Part shown: positions 27,594 to 35,476 of the stretch, one piece after another
Layout of the letters: each line of letters opens with the position of its first letter
Position numbering within the stretch: the first letter of the stretch is position 1
Assembly: GCA_038251405.1 (NCBI GenBank)
Contig: JBBSBH010000016.1
Location: 1 to 64,000, forward strand
Reading direction: 5' to 3'
Length of the DNA: 64,000 nt
Source of the DNA: JADJLQ01 sp038251405
Lineage (GTDB): Bacteria > Bacteroidota > Bacteroidia > Chitinophagales > Saprospiraceae
Notes under the pieces: generated by a model
What the model was told of the DNA's origin: nothing
Database searches by the model: none
What the model saw: the letters and a program-made list of their open reading frames with translations, nothing else
Program-made: the position numbers and the translations under genes

Positions 27594-28904
27594 ATGGATC
27601 GTCGAAATTTTGTAAAATCTACTGCTGCTTTAAGTGGAGCAGGATTACTTTTAAATGCCATACCTTCTGAAGCCATGGGGTACCATGGCGTGGGAGATGT
27701 AATAAAAATTGCACTTATCGGATGCGGAGGCAGGGGCACCGGAGCTGCCATCCAAGCCATGTCTACTAAACAAAATATAAAATTGGTAGCAATGGCCGAC
27801 GCATTTGCCGATAGAATAGAGGGAAGTATAAAAGCCATAAAAAAAGAGATTGAAGATTCCGGTTTAGACAAAAATAAATTTGCTGTAACTCCAGATAAAC
27901 AATTTGTAGGCTTTGATGCTTATAAAAAAGTGATTCCATTGGCTGATGTAATCTTAATAGCTACTCCTCCTGGTTTCAGACCCATCCATTTTGAGGAAGC
28001 CATTAGTCAAAACAAGCATGTATTCATGGAGAAACCTGTAGCTACTGACGCTATAGGTATTCGTAGAGTTTTGGCTACTGCCGAAATTGCCAAGAGTAAA
28101 AAACTAAATGTCGTGGTTGGGCTTCAGCGTCATTATCAAAAGATGTATCAGGAGTGGGTAGATGCGCTTCAAAATGGCGCCATAGGTGAAATTACTGCCT
28201 CTCGGGTATATTGGAATGATGCAGGAGTCTGGGTTCGTGAGCGCAAACCAGAAATGACTGAAATGGAATATCAAATGCGCAATTGGTACTATTTTACCTG
28301 GCTGTGTGGTGATCATATATGCGAACAGCATATTCATAATCTGGATGTAGGTAACTGGGTAAAGCAATCTACACCAACATCAGTAAAAGGAATGGGTGGA
28401 AGGCAGGTGCGCACCGGTAAAGAGTATGGAGAAATATTTGATCATTTCGCTTTAGAGTATGAATACGCAGACGGCTCGCGTATGTATAGCGAGTGCCGAC
28501 ATATAAAAGGCTGTTTAAATCAAGTGACAGAACAATTTGATGGTACTTCTGGAGTAGCTCCTAAGCCTGGATTGATTCAAACCCGTAAAGGTTACACTAT
28601 GATGAATTACAATGATAAAAAAGATCCAAATCCATACCAGGTAGAGCATGATGAATTGTTTGCAGCCATAGCTAAAAATGAGTATAAATTCGCCGATGCC
28701 GAAAGAGGAGCACATTCAACCTTGACAGCTATCATGGGACGAATGGCTGCCTATGGTGGTCAATTGGTTACCTGGGATCAGGCATTAAATTCTAATATCA
28801 ATCTTCAACCAGATGCCTACACCTGGAATACGAATCCAAAATCAATGCCTGACAAAGATGGTTGGTATCAAATTCCGGTTCCTGGAAAATCTGTTGTTGT
28901 TTAG
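27594..28904 (+). CDS. Tat-exported Gfo/Idh/MocA-family oxidoreductase
   Basis: A 436-residue protein. The N-terminus MDRRNFVKSTAALSGAGLLL is a twin-arginine signal. A Rossmann fold follows with GCGGRGTGAAIQAM near residue 43, then the family strings HVFMEKPVATDA (EKP motif) and VVGLQRHYQ, and a C-terminal substrate domain containing DHICEQHIHNLDVGNW. These enzymes oxidise or rearrange sugars using a tightly held NAD(P). Periplasmic export with bound cofactor is common in Bacteroidota. The following gene, ApbE, is 51 bases downstream, but a functional link is not evident. Confidence 0.92.
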   Translation: MDRRNFVKSTAALSGAGLLLNAIPSEAMGYHGVGDVIKIALIGCGGRGTGAAIQAMSTKQNIKLVAMADAFADRIEGSIKAIKKEIEDSGLDKNKFAVTPDKQFVGFDAYKKVIPLADVILIATPPGFRPIHFEEAISQNKHVFMEKPVATDAIGIRRVLATAEIAKSKKLNVVVGLQRHYQKMYQEWVDALQNGAIGEITASRVYWNDAGVWVRERKPEMTEMEYQMRNWYYFTWLCGDHICEQHIHNLDVGNWVKQSTPTSVKGMGGRQVRTGKEYGEIFDHFALEYEYADGSRMYSECRHIKGCLNQVTEQFDGTSGVAPKPGLIQTRKGYTMMNYNDKKDPNPYQVEHDELFAAIAKNEYKFADAERGAHSTLTAIMGRMAAYGGQLVTWDQALNSNINLQPDAYTWNTNPKSMPDKDGWYQIPVPGKSVVV

Positions 28905-28955
28905 GTAGTTGGTAAGAATTATCTTATTGAAAATTTTGACTTATAAAGCAAGCGA

Positions 28956-29906
28956 ATGAGAATAATTTGTATTGCTTACTTATTCTTTTGTTCTGCTTTT
29001 TACGTACACGCTCAGCATCAATTTTTTGAGTTTACCCAGTACAAAATGGGTACTGAATTTAAAATTAAGGCGTATGCTGAGGATACCGTGAAATTAAAAG
29101 CAACTGTAACACTTGCATGGCAGCGGATCGATGAAATCAACCATATTTTTAGTGATTATATCCATGATAGTGAGTTGGCCATCATACAAATGCATAGAGA
29201 CAATTTTATTCAAATGAGTGATGAGTTTTATTCAGTTTTAATGACTTCTTTACAATATTGCAGGTATAGTAGAGGCTTCTTTGATATTTCCGTGGGGGCG
29301 CTTTCCAGATTATGGCGAAGATCAATAAAAATGTCAGATTTTCCGACTGATAGAAAAATAAAAGAGGCTTTACAACACGTTGGGTATAAAAAGCTAGTTA
29401 TACAGAATAAAAAGATAAACATTCCTGTTGGAATGAGCCTTGATTTTGGTGCTATTGCTAAAGGCTACGCGGTGGATGAAGCATTTCGCGTATTAAATAA
29501 CCATGGTTTTGCAATGGCTCTGATAGATGGAGGTGGTGACTTATATGCCGGTGATGTCCCCAATGGCAAGACTGGCTGGGAAGTCTCGTTCTCAAGAAAA
29601 ATCGGAAATGAATGGAAGGATTCTATTATGGAACTGAAAAACTGTGGCATTGCCACCTCTGGTGATAAATATAAATTCATAACAGACCCTGATGGAGATC
29701 GATATGCACATATCATTAATCCAATCACCGGATATGGCATTAAAGGGCCCCTTTTGACTACGGTAATTGCACCTAACGCCACCCATGCAGATGCTTTAGC
29801 AACTACTTTGAGTATTTTATCCGGAAAAAAAAGAGCTCGATTTTTACGCAGGTGGAGCCGTGGGTTCCATATTGAACAGCAACAAGTTATTTACTGGAAG
29901 TATTAA
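28956..29906 (+). CDS. apbE: FAD:protein FMN transferase (ApbE)
   Basis: A 316-residue exported flavin transferase. After a signal peptide ending in VHAQ, the FMN-transferase core shows KMGTEF, FDISVGALSRLWR, the SLDFGAIAKGYAVD segment, IDGGGDLYAG, IATSGDKYKF and HIINPITGY, and NATHADALATTLSIL. It attaches FMN covalently to Thr/Ser of periplasmic or membrane proteins, such as NqrB/NqrC or RnfG. No Nqr or Rnf gene lies in the window. Confidence 0.93.
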   Translation: MRIICIAYLFFCSAFYVHAQHQFFEFTQYKMGTEFKIKAYAEDTVKLKATVTLAWQRIDEINHIFSDYIHDSELAIIQMHRDNFIQMSDEFYSVLMTSLQYCRYSRGFFDISVGALSRLWRRSIKMSDFPTDRKIKEALQHVGYKKLVIQNKKINIPVGMSLDFGAIAKGYAVDEAFRVLNNHGFAMALIDGGGDLYAGDVPNGKTGWEVSFSRKIGNEWKDSIMELKNCGIATSGDKYKFITDPDGDRYAHIINPITGYGIKGPLLTTVIAPNATHADALATTLSILSGKKRARFLRRWSRGFHIEQQQVIYWKY

Positions 29907-29954
29907 TCTGAAATTGAGCTTTGGTATTTTTCTTGGTTTAACTGAATATTGAGT

Positions 29955-30149
29955 TTATAAATCAGTGACTTTTGACCAGGGAAGTAATGAAGTATTGTCA
30001 TTTAATCTCTCTTCTTTATTACCTCCGTATATTAAAATACATTTTCCCTCTTTGTAATTTTTCTGCCAATAATGTAAACCTGATAGCATTTCCAAATTGA
30101 ACTTTTTACTAACGGTGGCAGTATAGATCGCTGAATCATTGTGTAAAAA
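29955..30149 (-). pseudogene. Remnant of AAA+ ATPase (DUF4143 C-terminus)
   Basis: A minus-strand frame of 64 codons ending in TAA at 29955-29957. It reads ...IYTATVSKKFNLEMLSGLHY then WQKNYKEGKCILIYGGNKEE and ends LLPWSKVTDL. This matches the pattern of the last 60 residues of DUF4143-type AAA ATPases (EIK-like strand, F..GL.YWQK, YGG, W..). No ATPase domain remains. The frame is closed upstream by a stop inside a perfect palindrome (30138-30158), suggesting that palindromic DNA now replaces the rest of the gene. It lies between two convergent genes. Confidence 0.6.
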
Positions 30150-30207
30150 TTACACAATTCTGGAGTCACATTCCAGATTTGTAAGAAAATGTCAATTCTG
30201 GAATTGA
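30138..30207. repeat. Cluster of three palindromes
   Basis: Three perfect inverted repeats follow each other. ATTGTGTAA/TTACACAAT is at 30138-30158 with a 3-base spacer, TCTGGA/TCCAGA is at about 30159-30178 with a 7-base spacer, and TCAATTC/GAATTGA is at 30192-30207 with a 2-base spacer. The words ATTCTGGA and TTCCAG recur between them. They lie between two convergent 3' ends. Confidence 0.65.
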
Positions 30208-30241
30208 GTGCCGTTATTGTAACTTTATATAGTATACATTA

Positions 30242-31093
30242 TCAGCTACCTTTCACTACTTTCAAGCTGATATCAAGCTGCCCTGCTGAATGAGTCAATG
30301 CTCCTGAAGAGATAAAATTCACACCAGTTTGAGCTATTTTTCTGACATTTTGTAAGGTAACCCCACCAGATGCTTCAGTTTGAAATCTACCACCCACAAT
30401 GGCAACAGCTTCCTTAAGTATTGGCAGTTCAAAATTATCAAACATAATTCGGGTCACTCCTCCCACACGCAATACTTCGTATACTTCCACCAGGTTGCGT
30501 ACCTCGATAGTGATATTTAATCTTAGTTTTTTCTTCTTGAGATAGGCCTTTACCTGACTGATAGCTTCCTCTATGGAGCCGCATGCATCGATATGATTGT
30601 CTTTAATCATAATCCAATCGTACAATCCATCCCTATAATTAAAACAACCACCACATTTCACAGCATACTTTTCTAAAAACCTAATAAGCGGCGTAGTCTT
30701 ACGGGTATCTAAGATTTTAACAGAAATTCCCTCTACTTCTGTGGCAAATCGATCAGACATAGTAGCAATACCTGACATTCGCTGCATTGAATTTAAAACC
30801 AATCTCTCTGCCTGTAACAATTTTCTTGAATTGCATGTAACTTCAAAGGCAATATCTCCATATTTCACTTCATCACCGTCTTTTTTGAAAGCTCTGAATT
30901 TTGAATTAGGATCTACTAACTGGAATACCCTTTTGGCCACTTTCATTCCTGCTAATACGCCATCGTCTTTTATTAAGCACCTGGCTTTGGAAGTATCTTT
31001 TAAAGGAATGCAGGCATTAGAAGTATGGTCCCCAGTACCTACATCTTCTTTTAGGGCCGCTTTTATAAACTGGTCTAGCTGTTGATTTGTCAT
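30242..31093 (-). CDS. nadC: Nicotinate-nucleotide pyrophosphorylase (carboxylating)
   Basis: A product of 283 residues from the ATG at 31091-31093; an upstream TTG is rejected. It converts quinolinate and PRPP to nicotinate mononucleotide in de novo NAD synthesis. Family motifs are clear: ERLVLNSMQRMSGIAT, the Arg/Lys active-site segment ILDTRKTTPLIRFLEKYAV, then WIMIKDNHI, and the C-terminal EASGGVTLQNV and ISSGALTHS. It starts 8 bases after the stop of the PorT-like gene and is probably co-transcribed with it. nadA/nadB are not in the window. Confidence 0.95.
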   Translation of the reverse strand: MTNQQLDQFIKAALKEDVGTGDHTSNACIPLKDTSKARCLIKDDGVLAGMKVAKRVFQLVDPNSKFRAFKKDGDEVKYGDIAFEVTCNSRKLLQAERLVLNSMQRMSGIATMSDRFATEVEGISVKILDTRKTTPLIRFLEKYAVKCGGCFNYRDGLYDWIMIKDNHIDACGSIEEAISQVKAYLKKKKLRLNITIEVRNLVEVYEVLRVGGVTRIMFDNFELPILKEAVAIVGGRFQTEASGGVTLQNVRKIAQTGVNFISSGALTHSAGQLDISLKVVKGS

Positions 31094-31101
31094 TTGAGGG
31101 G

Positions 31102-31941
31102 TCAAAATAACAATCCTAATCTAATCGACAAAACATTCATTGAAACTCTGCTTAATTCAGGTGATTGCCTAAATATATCATCCTTAGGGTCAGTTGGATC
31201 GCCAAAAGAAATTAATTTCGAGTTATAGCCCCCATTTCTGGTGAGATCTGTTAAGGTTCGCATATAATCAAGGCTTCCATACCAGGCTGATGATCTGCCA
31301 ATTCTTTTTTCAAAACCAATGGCAGCTGACAATCCCAATTGATATCTGTTCATATCAGCTATGATATTTTCATTAGAAGTCAATTGTTCTTCATTCGTAA
31401 TAGAACCTCTGGTTTCTATCAATTTCAATATATTAAATTTGGGGAATACAATGTAAACCTTTGTCTCTTCATCTTCACTGAACACTTTCTTCAGGCCAGT
31501 ATTTAAGGACCAATATTTCAATTTATAATCTAGAAGACTATTGTCAGGTATCGGTTTTGCACCTCTATTAAGATTAGGAAATTTTAGTTCAGAATTCACC
31601 CAAAAGTTTCCGCCATTTTTATAGGACAAAGCCCCTCCTTGATTTAAAGTAAGTTGCGCTTGATTCGTCCAGGCCCAATTATGTTTAAGCAGGATTTCAC
31701 CAAATAGACCCATACCTAAGCCGGTATGTACCCCTCTGCTCATTATAGTGGCGTCATTGGTTGACAACCAACTTAATTGGGGAGATAACTCAAATCCAAC
31801 TTTAAAATTTTGAGAAAACCCTGCCAGGTTCATGGAGAGAAAAACAGAAACAAATAATACTCTAACCACCCTAAAAGTCAATGTTTTATTAACAATACTT
31901 CTTTGCTTAATTTTACTCCTATTTTTGCACTCTATAAACAT
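31102..31941 (-). CDS. PorT-like outer membrane beta-barrel protein
   Basis: A product of up to 279 residues. The hydrophobic export signal is RVLFVSVFLSMNLAGFSQ, so the annotated ATG at 31939-31941 leaves an unusually long basic N-terminus; TTG or GTG codons closer to the signal are alternatives. The mature part is a beta-barrel of the OMP_b-brl_2 type with GLSAAIGFEKRIG and a C-terminal aromatic (LSIRLGLLF). PorT is a component of type IX secretion, and the neighbour in the opposite direction is gldB, which supports the assignment. The ATG overlaps the gldB ATG on the other strand. Confidence 0.7.
   Translation of the reverse strand: MFIECKNRSKIKQRSIVNKTLTFRVVRVLFVSVFLSMNLAGFSQNFKVGFELSPQLSWLSTNDATIMSRGVHTGLGMGLFGEILLKHNWAWTNQAQLTLNQGGALSYKNGGNFWVNSELKFPNLNRGAKPIPDNSLLDYKLKYWSLNTGLKKVFSEDEETKVYIVFPKFNILKLIETRGSITNEEQLTSNENIIADMNRYQLGLSAAIGFEKRIGRSSAWYGSLDYMRTLTDLTRNGGYNSKLISFGDPTDPKDDIFRQSPELSRVSMNVLSIRLGLLF
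31920..31927 (+). promoter_or_regulatory. Promoter -7 element of gldB
   Basis: TATTTTTG matches TAnnTTTG and ends 12 bases before the gldB ATG at 31940. It lies inside the 5' part of the divergent PorT-like gene. Confidence 0.5.
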
Positions 31942-32971
31942 GACTCAAATTGTATTCCATTCCACTAATAGGCTCATAACGCTGGGTATAGGTCTAATGT
32001 TGATGTTAAATTCCTGCAAATCAGAATTTAATTCTGAAAAAATAATTCCAGAAAATGTCATCTTAGAAGAGTCTTGGTTTAATTCCATAAGTCCAAATCC
32101 TGATATTGACCAAGTAAATAACCTCATGAAAAAAGATAGTTCACTTACTCAAATAATTGTCGGTGCGATATTAGGAGTTTCCAAAAGCTCACCAGTGGAC
32201 TCAGCAGTATTACATTATTTAAGTGATTCCATCAATCTTAGGCTAAAGGATTCTTGCGAAAAAGCTTTTTCAAATTTTGATTGGAACAAATCACTAGGAT
32301 TACCGTTAGCAAAGTTTAAAGCTGATTTTCCTGAGAAATCTGTTCCGGCATTCTATACCCTGATTACAGGCTTTAACTATGGTATATTTTATTTTCAAGA
32401 CCAGTATGGCTTGGATGCCATCGGCATTGGCAAGGAAATGTTTTTGGGAAATACCGCACTTTATGATCATCTTTCCATAACCAATCCTAATTTTTCCTCA
32501 TATATCAATCGTACATTTAACACGACACATCTGCCAGAAAAAATAATTACTGCCATAGTGGTGGATATACTGCCAGACCCTCCTTCAAACAGGCTACTTG
32601 ATTATATTTTGAATGAAGGGAAAAAGCTCTATTTAATAAAAAAATGGATGCCTGAGCTAGCAGATTCTACCTGGTTTGAAACCACTCAGGACCAATTTTT
32701 ATGGACTAAAAATAATGAACTGGATATTTGGAGGTTCCTGCTCACGGACAAATTAATATATAAAAACAGTAGTAAGGATATTGCCAATCTCACGCAGCCA
32801 GCTCCACATAGTATGGGTATGCCACCTGAAGCGCCTGGAAGAGCCATAAATTATATAGGTTATAAAATAATTGAAAACTACATGAAATCAACCGGGGCTT
32901 CATGCAAAGACCTGGCTTTGGAAAAAGATTATGACAAAATTCTACAATCTTCAAAATACAAACCCCGCTAA
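31940..32971 (+). CDS. gldB: Gliding motility lipoprotein GldB
   Basis: A 343-residue lipoprotein (lipobox LMLNSC at about residues 18-23 from this start). A longer in-frame form to 31832 would place an extra hydrophobic stretch before the signal, so ATG at 31940 is chosen; a -7 element just upstream agrees. GldB-specific features are FYTLITGFNYGIFYFQDQYG in the middle, MFLGNTALYD, the string DQFLWTKNNELDIWRFLLTD, and the ending EAPGRAINYIGYKIIENYM then LQSSKYKPR. GldB is needed for gliding and for T9SS function in Flavobacterium. GldC, its usual neighbour, is absent here. Confidence 0.88.
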   Translation: MTQIVFHSTNRLITLGIGLMLMLNSCKSEFNSEKIIPENVILEESWFNSISPNPDIDQVNNLMKKDSSLTQIIVGAILGVSKSSPVDSAVLHYLSDSINLRLKDSCEKAFSNFDWNKSLGLPLAKFKADFPEKSVPAFYTLITGFNYGIFYFQDQYGLDAIGIGKEMFLGNTALYDHLSITNPNFSSYINRTFNTTHLPEKIITAIVVDILPDPPSNRLLDYILNEGKKLYLIKKWMPELADSTWFETTQDQFLWTKNNELDIWRFLLTDKLIYKNSSKDIANLTQPAPHSMGMPPEAPGRAINYIGYKIIENYMKSTGASCKDLALEKDYDKILQSSKYKPR

Positions 32972-33036
32972 TAGGATATTATCTCATCAAAAATCCTGGT
33001 ATAAAATTTGTAATTTAGGCTAAAATTTAATTTCTT

Positions 33037-33993
33037 ATGGCTAAGAAAAGAGCAATACCGTTAGTAGATCTGTTTCAATTCACTAAAGGGGATGAAAAAG
33101 CAAAGAAAGTATTTATCAAAAAGCTGGGCAAGGCTTTTCATGAAATAGGGTTTGTAGGAGTGGTAAATCATGGCATACCTCAAAGTCTGGTCAATAAATT
33201 CTATAAAGAATCGCAGGCTTTTTTCACTATGCCGGTAGAGAAAAAGCAGAAATACGAAATAAAAGGATTGGCCGGTCAAAGAGGGTATACTTCGTTTGGG
33301 AAAGAGCACGCTAAACAATCCAAATTAGCGGACTTAAAAGAGTTTTTTCAAATTGGCCAGGAAGTTGAAGGCAGAGACCCTATTAAAAAACAGTATCCTA
33401 AAAATGTGTACGTACGGGAAAGGCCTGTTTTTTTAGCCACCGGTAAAAAACTTTACAAATCATTTGAAAAATCAGGAAGCCATTTGCTGCGGGCAATTTC
33501 TTTACATCTCGGACTGGGTGACCAATATTTTGATCCAAAAATTAAAAATGGCAATAGTATTTTAAGAGCGATTTATTATCCGCCGATTACTGGTGAACCA
33601 AACAGCGCAATCCGATCCGAACAGCATGAAGACATTAATCTGATAACTCTTTTAGTAGGCGCATCTGCAGGTGGTCTGCAGGTTATGAACCTACAAAATG
33701 AATGGCTGGATGTAGTAACGGAGAAAGGAGAAATCGTAATCAATGTGGGAGATATGCTTCAAAGATTGACTAATAATTACCTGATATCTACCACGCACCG
33801 GGTGATCAATCCTCCAAGGGAAGAATGGCAAAAACCCAGGCTTTCCATTCCATTCTTTTTGCATCCTCGAAGTGAAATGGACCTCTCCTGTCTTCCAAAA
33901 ACGGTCACCACAGACAACCCATTGCATTATCCACCAATCACCGCTGGAGAATATTTAGCCGAACGCTTACGGGAAATAGGGCTTAAAAAATAA
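33037..33993 (+). CDS. 2-oxoglutarate/Fe(II) oxygenase, isopenicillin N synthase-like
   Basis: A 318-residue dioxygenase. The N-terminal DIOX_N region contains GKAFHEIGFVGVVNHGIP. The iron ligands are His and Asp of SEQHEDINLITLLVG and His of STTHRVINPP. The 2-oxoglutarate-binding Arg-x-Ser is in KPRLSIPFFLHP. The substrate is unknown. Such genes are frequent as single copies in Bacteroidota and may act on a secondary metabolite or amino acid. It starts 65 bases after gldB. Confidence 0.9.
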   Translation: MAKKRAIPLVDLFQFTKGDEKAKKVFIKKLGKAFHEIGFVGVVNHGIPQSLVNKFYKESQAFFTMPVEKKQKYEIKGLAGQRGYTSFGKEHAKQSKLADLKEFFQIGQEVEGRDPIKKQYPKNVYVRERPVFLATGKKLYKSFEKSGSHLLRAISLHLGLGDQYFDPKIKNGNSILRAIYYPPITGEPNSAIRSEQHEDINLITLLVGASAGGLQVMNLQNEWLDVVTEKGEIVINVGDMLQRLTNNYLISTTHRVINPPREEWQKPRLSIPFFLHPRSEMDLSCLPKTVTTDNPLHYPPITAGEYLAERLREIGLKK

Positions 33994-34034
33994 TTAGAAT
34001 CAAATCATAATAGTTTGCAAAGGTTAAAAACAAA

Positions 34035-34063
34035 TTTGTCCCTATAAATTAACCGTATATTTG
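34035..34063 (+). promoter_or_regulatory. Bacteroidota-type promoter of tatA
   Basis: TTTG at 34035-34038 is followed, 17 bases later, by TATATTTG at 34056-34063. These fit the -33 and -7 elements of Bacteroidota promoters. The tatA ATG is 26 bases downstream. Confidence 0.6.
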
Positions 34064-34089
34064 TATCACATTATTTAATCAATCAAGAG

Positions 34090-34308
34090 ATGAATCAGTT
34101 TTTATTATTATCAATGCCCGGTGGAGGCGAATGGATTATAATCTTCGTCGTAGTATTACTTTTATTTGGAGGTAAAAAAATACCCGAACTTATGAAAGGT
34201 CTTGGAAAGGGAATCAAAGAGTTTAATAATGCCCGAAATTCTATCGAAGATGAAATCCAGGAAGGCATGCGAGAAATTGAAAGCAAAAATGTAAGCGAAA
34301 AGAAATAA
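34090..34308 (+). CDS. tatA: Twin-arginine translocase subunit TatA/TatE
   Basis: A 72-residue protein. A single N-terminal membrane helix (GGGEWIIIFVVVLLLFGGKK) is followed by the Phe-Gly hinge region, an amphipathic helix (KIPELMKGLGKGIKEFNNAR) and a charged tail. It forms the protein-conducting part of the Tat pathway, which would export the twin-arginine oxidoreductase encoded at 27594. tatC is not in the window. A hairpin terminator follows. Confidence 0.92.
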   Translation: MNQFLLLSMPGGGEWIIIFVVVLLLFGGKKIPELMKGLGKGIKEFNNARNSIEDEIQEGMREIESKNVSEKK

Positions 34309-34347
34309 TTTTATTTATAGCTTTTCATTACTCTTTAAAAAGACTTA

Positions 34348-34386
34348 AAACCTCGGAGAATACTTTTCGGGGTTTCTTTATTTTTG
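34348..34386 (+). terminator. Intrinsic terminator after tatA
   Basis: AAACCTCGGA (34348-34357) pairs with TTCGGGGTTT (34366-34375), including two G-U pairs. An 8-base loop separates the arms, and CTTTATTTTTG follows. The T-rich tail also contains the next promoter element. Confidence 0.75.
34379..34386 (+). promoter_or_regulatory. Promoter -7 element of ompH-like gene
   Basis: TATTTTTG matches TAnnTTTG and lies 55 bases before the ATG at 34442. It overlaps the T tract of the tatA terminator. Confidence 0.45.
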
Positions 34387-34441
34387 TAACTTATATTCAT
34401 ATTAATCGTCTACAACATTATTCAAGATACCTAATTAAATT

Positions 34442-34948
34442 ATGAAAAAAATCGTCTACACTTTTATCTTTTCCATGGTTAGCCTGATGGCTTTTTCCCA
34501 AAAATTTGGATATATCAATTCAACAGAGATACTGAGTAAAGTGCCTGAAGTAGCATTAGTAGATTCATCATTAAGAAAATACCAGGATACCCTGATGATT
34601 GGCTTCAATGTGAAACTGAAAGTTTTTCAACAACATGTCCAGGATTATCAACTGCAATCTCAAAATGGAAGCTTAGCACCTGTTGCAAGCCAGAAAAAAG
34701 AAGAAGAATTAACTCGTGAGCAAGAAACATTAAAAGGACTGGACGCAGAATTGAAACAAAAACTAGCCGACCGAAGAGATGATCTGTATAGTCCTATCTT
34801 GGGAAGAATAGATGGAGTAGTTCGAAAAATTGGAAAGGATAATAAATACACTATGATCTTTGACAGCAGTCAACCAGGGTATTTATATCTTGCTGAAAGT
34901 GATGATCTCGGTGAAGTGGTATTAAAGGAAGTATTGGCAGGTAAGTAA
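34442..34948 (+). CDS. OmpH/Skp-family periplasmic chaperone
   Basis: A 168-residue exported protein. The signal peptide ends near MAFSQ. The mature part begins KFGYINSTEILSKVPEVALV, the usual OmpH opening. It then forms a long helical, coiled-coil region with Gln/Glu/Lys repeats (KKEEELTREQETLKGLDAEL), and ends with a short beta segment (YTMIFDSSQPGYLYLAES). Skp-like proteins hold outer membrane proteins in the periplasm. The stop lies two bases from the convergent rpiB stop. Confidence 0.9.
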   Translation: MKKIVYTFIFSMVSLMAFSQKFGYINSTEILSKVPEVALVDSSLRKYQDTLMIGFNVKLKVFQQHVQDYQLQSQNGSLAPVASQKKEEELTREQETLKGLDAELKQKLADRRDDLYSPILGRIDGVVRKIGKDNKYTMIFDSSQPGYLYLAESDDLGEVVLKEVLAGK

Positions 34949-34950
34949 TT

Positions 34951-35382
34951 CTAACAAATACTTATTTTTCCTACTCTGACAGCATGTCTTCCGCCTTCAA
35001 ATTCAGCTTTTAAAAACAGATCTACTAAGACTGGTGCTAGATGGATATCAATAAACCTTGCAGGAATACAAATGATATTGGCATTATTGTGCTGACGGGC
35101 AAGTTTCGCAAGTTCTTCATTCCAGCATATGGCAGCTCGGATACCCTGATGCTTATTGGCAGTCATCGCTACTCCATTACCACTTCCACATACCAACACT
35201 CCAAAGTCAGCAGCACCTTGTTCAACTGCATTTGCTACTGGATGAGCAAAATCAGGATAGTCAGCCCGATCCGCTGAATAAGTACCATAATCGATACAAT
35301 CGATATTCTGCTCTTGTAAGCTGATGAGTATTCTTTGCTTTACTTCAAATCCGGCATGATCGGCACCTAATGCTATTGTCAT
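34951..35382 (-). CDS. rpiB: Ribose 5-phosphate isomerase B
   Basis: A 143-residue RpiB/LacAB-family isomerase. It begins TIALGADHAGFEVKQ and carries the active-site Cys in VLVCGSGNGVAMTANK, followed by RAAICWNEELAKLARQHNNA with the conserved Asn-Asn. It interconverts ribose 5-phosphate and ribulose 5-phosphate in the pentose phosphate pathway. Single gene; it overlaps no neighbour but is two bases from the ompH stop. Confidence 0.94.
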   Translation of the reverse strand: MTIALGADHAGFEVKQRILISLQEQNIDCIDYGTYSADRADYPDFAHPVANAVEQGAADFGVLVCGSGNGVAMTANKHQGIRAAICWNEELAKLARQHNNANIICIPARFIDIHLAPVLVDLFLKAEFEGGRHAVRVGKISIC

Positions 35383-35476
35383 TTTACTAAATTTGTTGTT
35401 TCCACAAATATCGCATTAGTACCTTAGATTAGCTATATTTTTCCTAGTTTGTGTAATATATCTATTCATTCAAAAC

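Noticed and set aside
30159..30178. TCTGGA/TCCAGA inverted repeat as a terminator of apbE or nadC.
   Set aside because: The stem is short, no T tract follows on either strand, and it belongs to a cluster of palindromes.
31832..31939. Longer in-frame start for gldB.
   Set aside because: It would place an extra hydrophobic segment before the lipoprotein signal and overlap the divergent gene; the ATG at 31940 has a promoter element just upstream.
32972..33036. AGGAT...ATCCT repeat after gldB as a terminator.
   Set aside because: The arms are only five bases with a long loop and no T tract.
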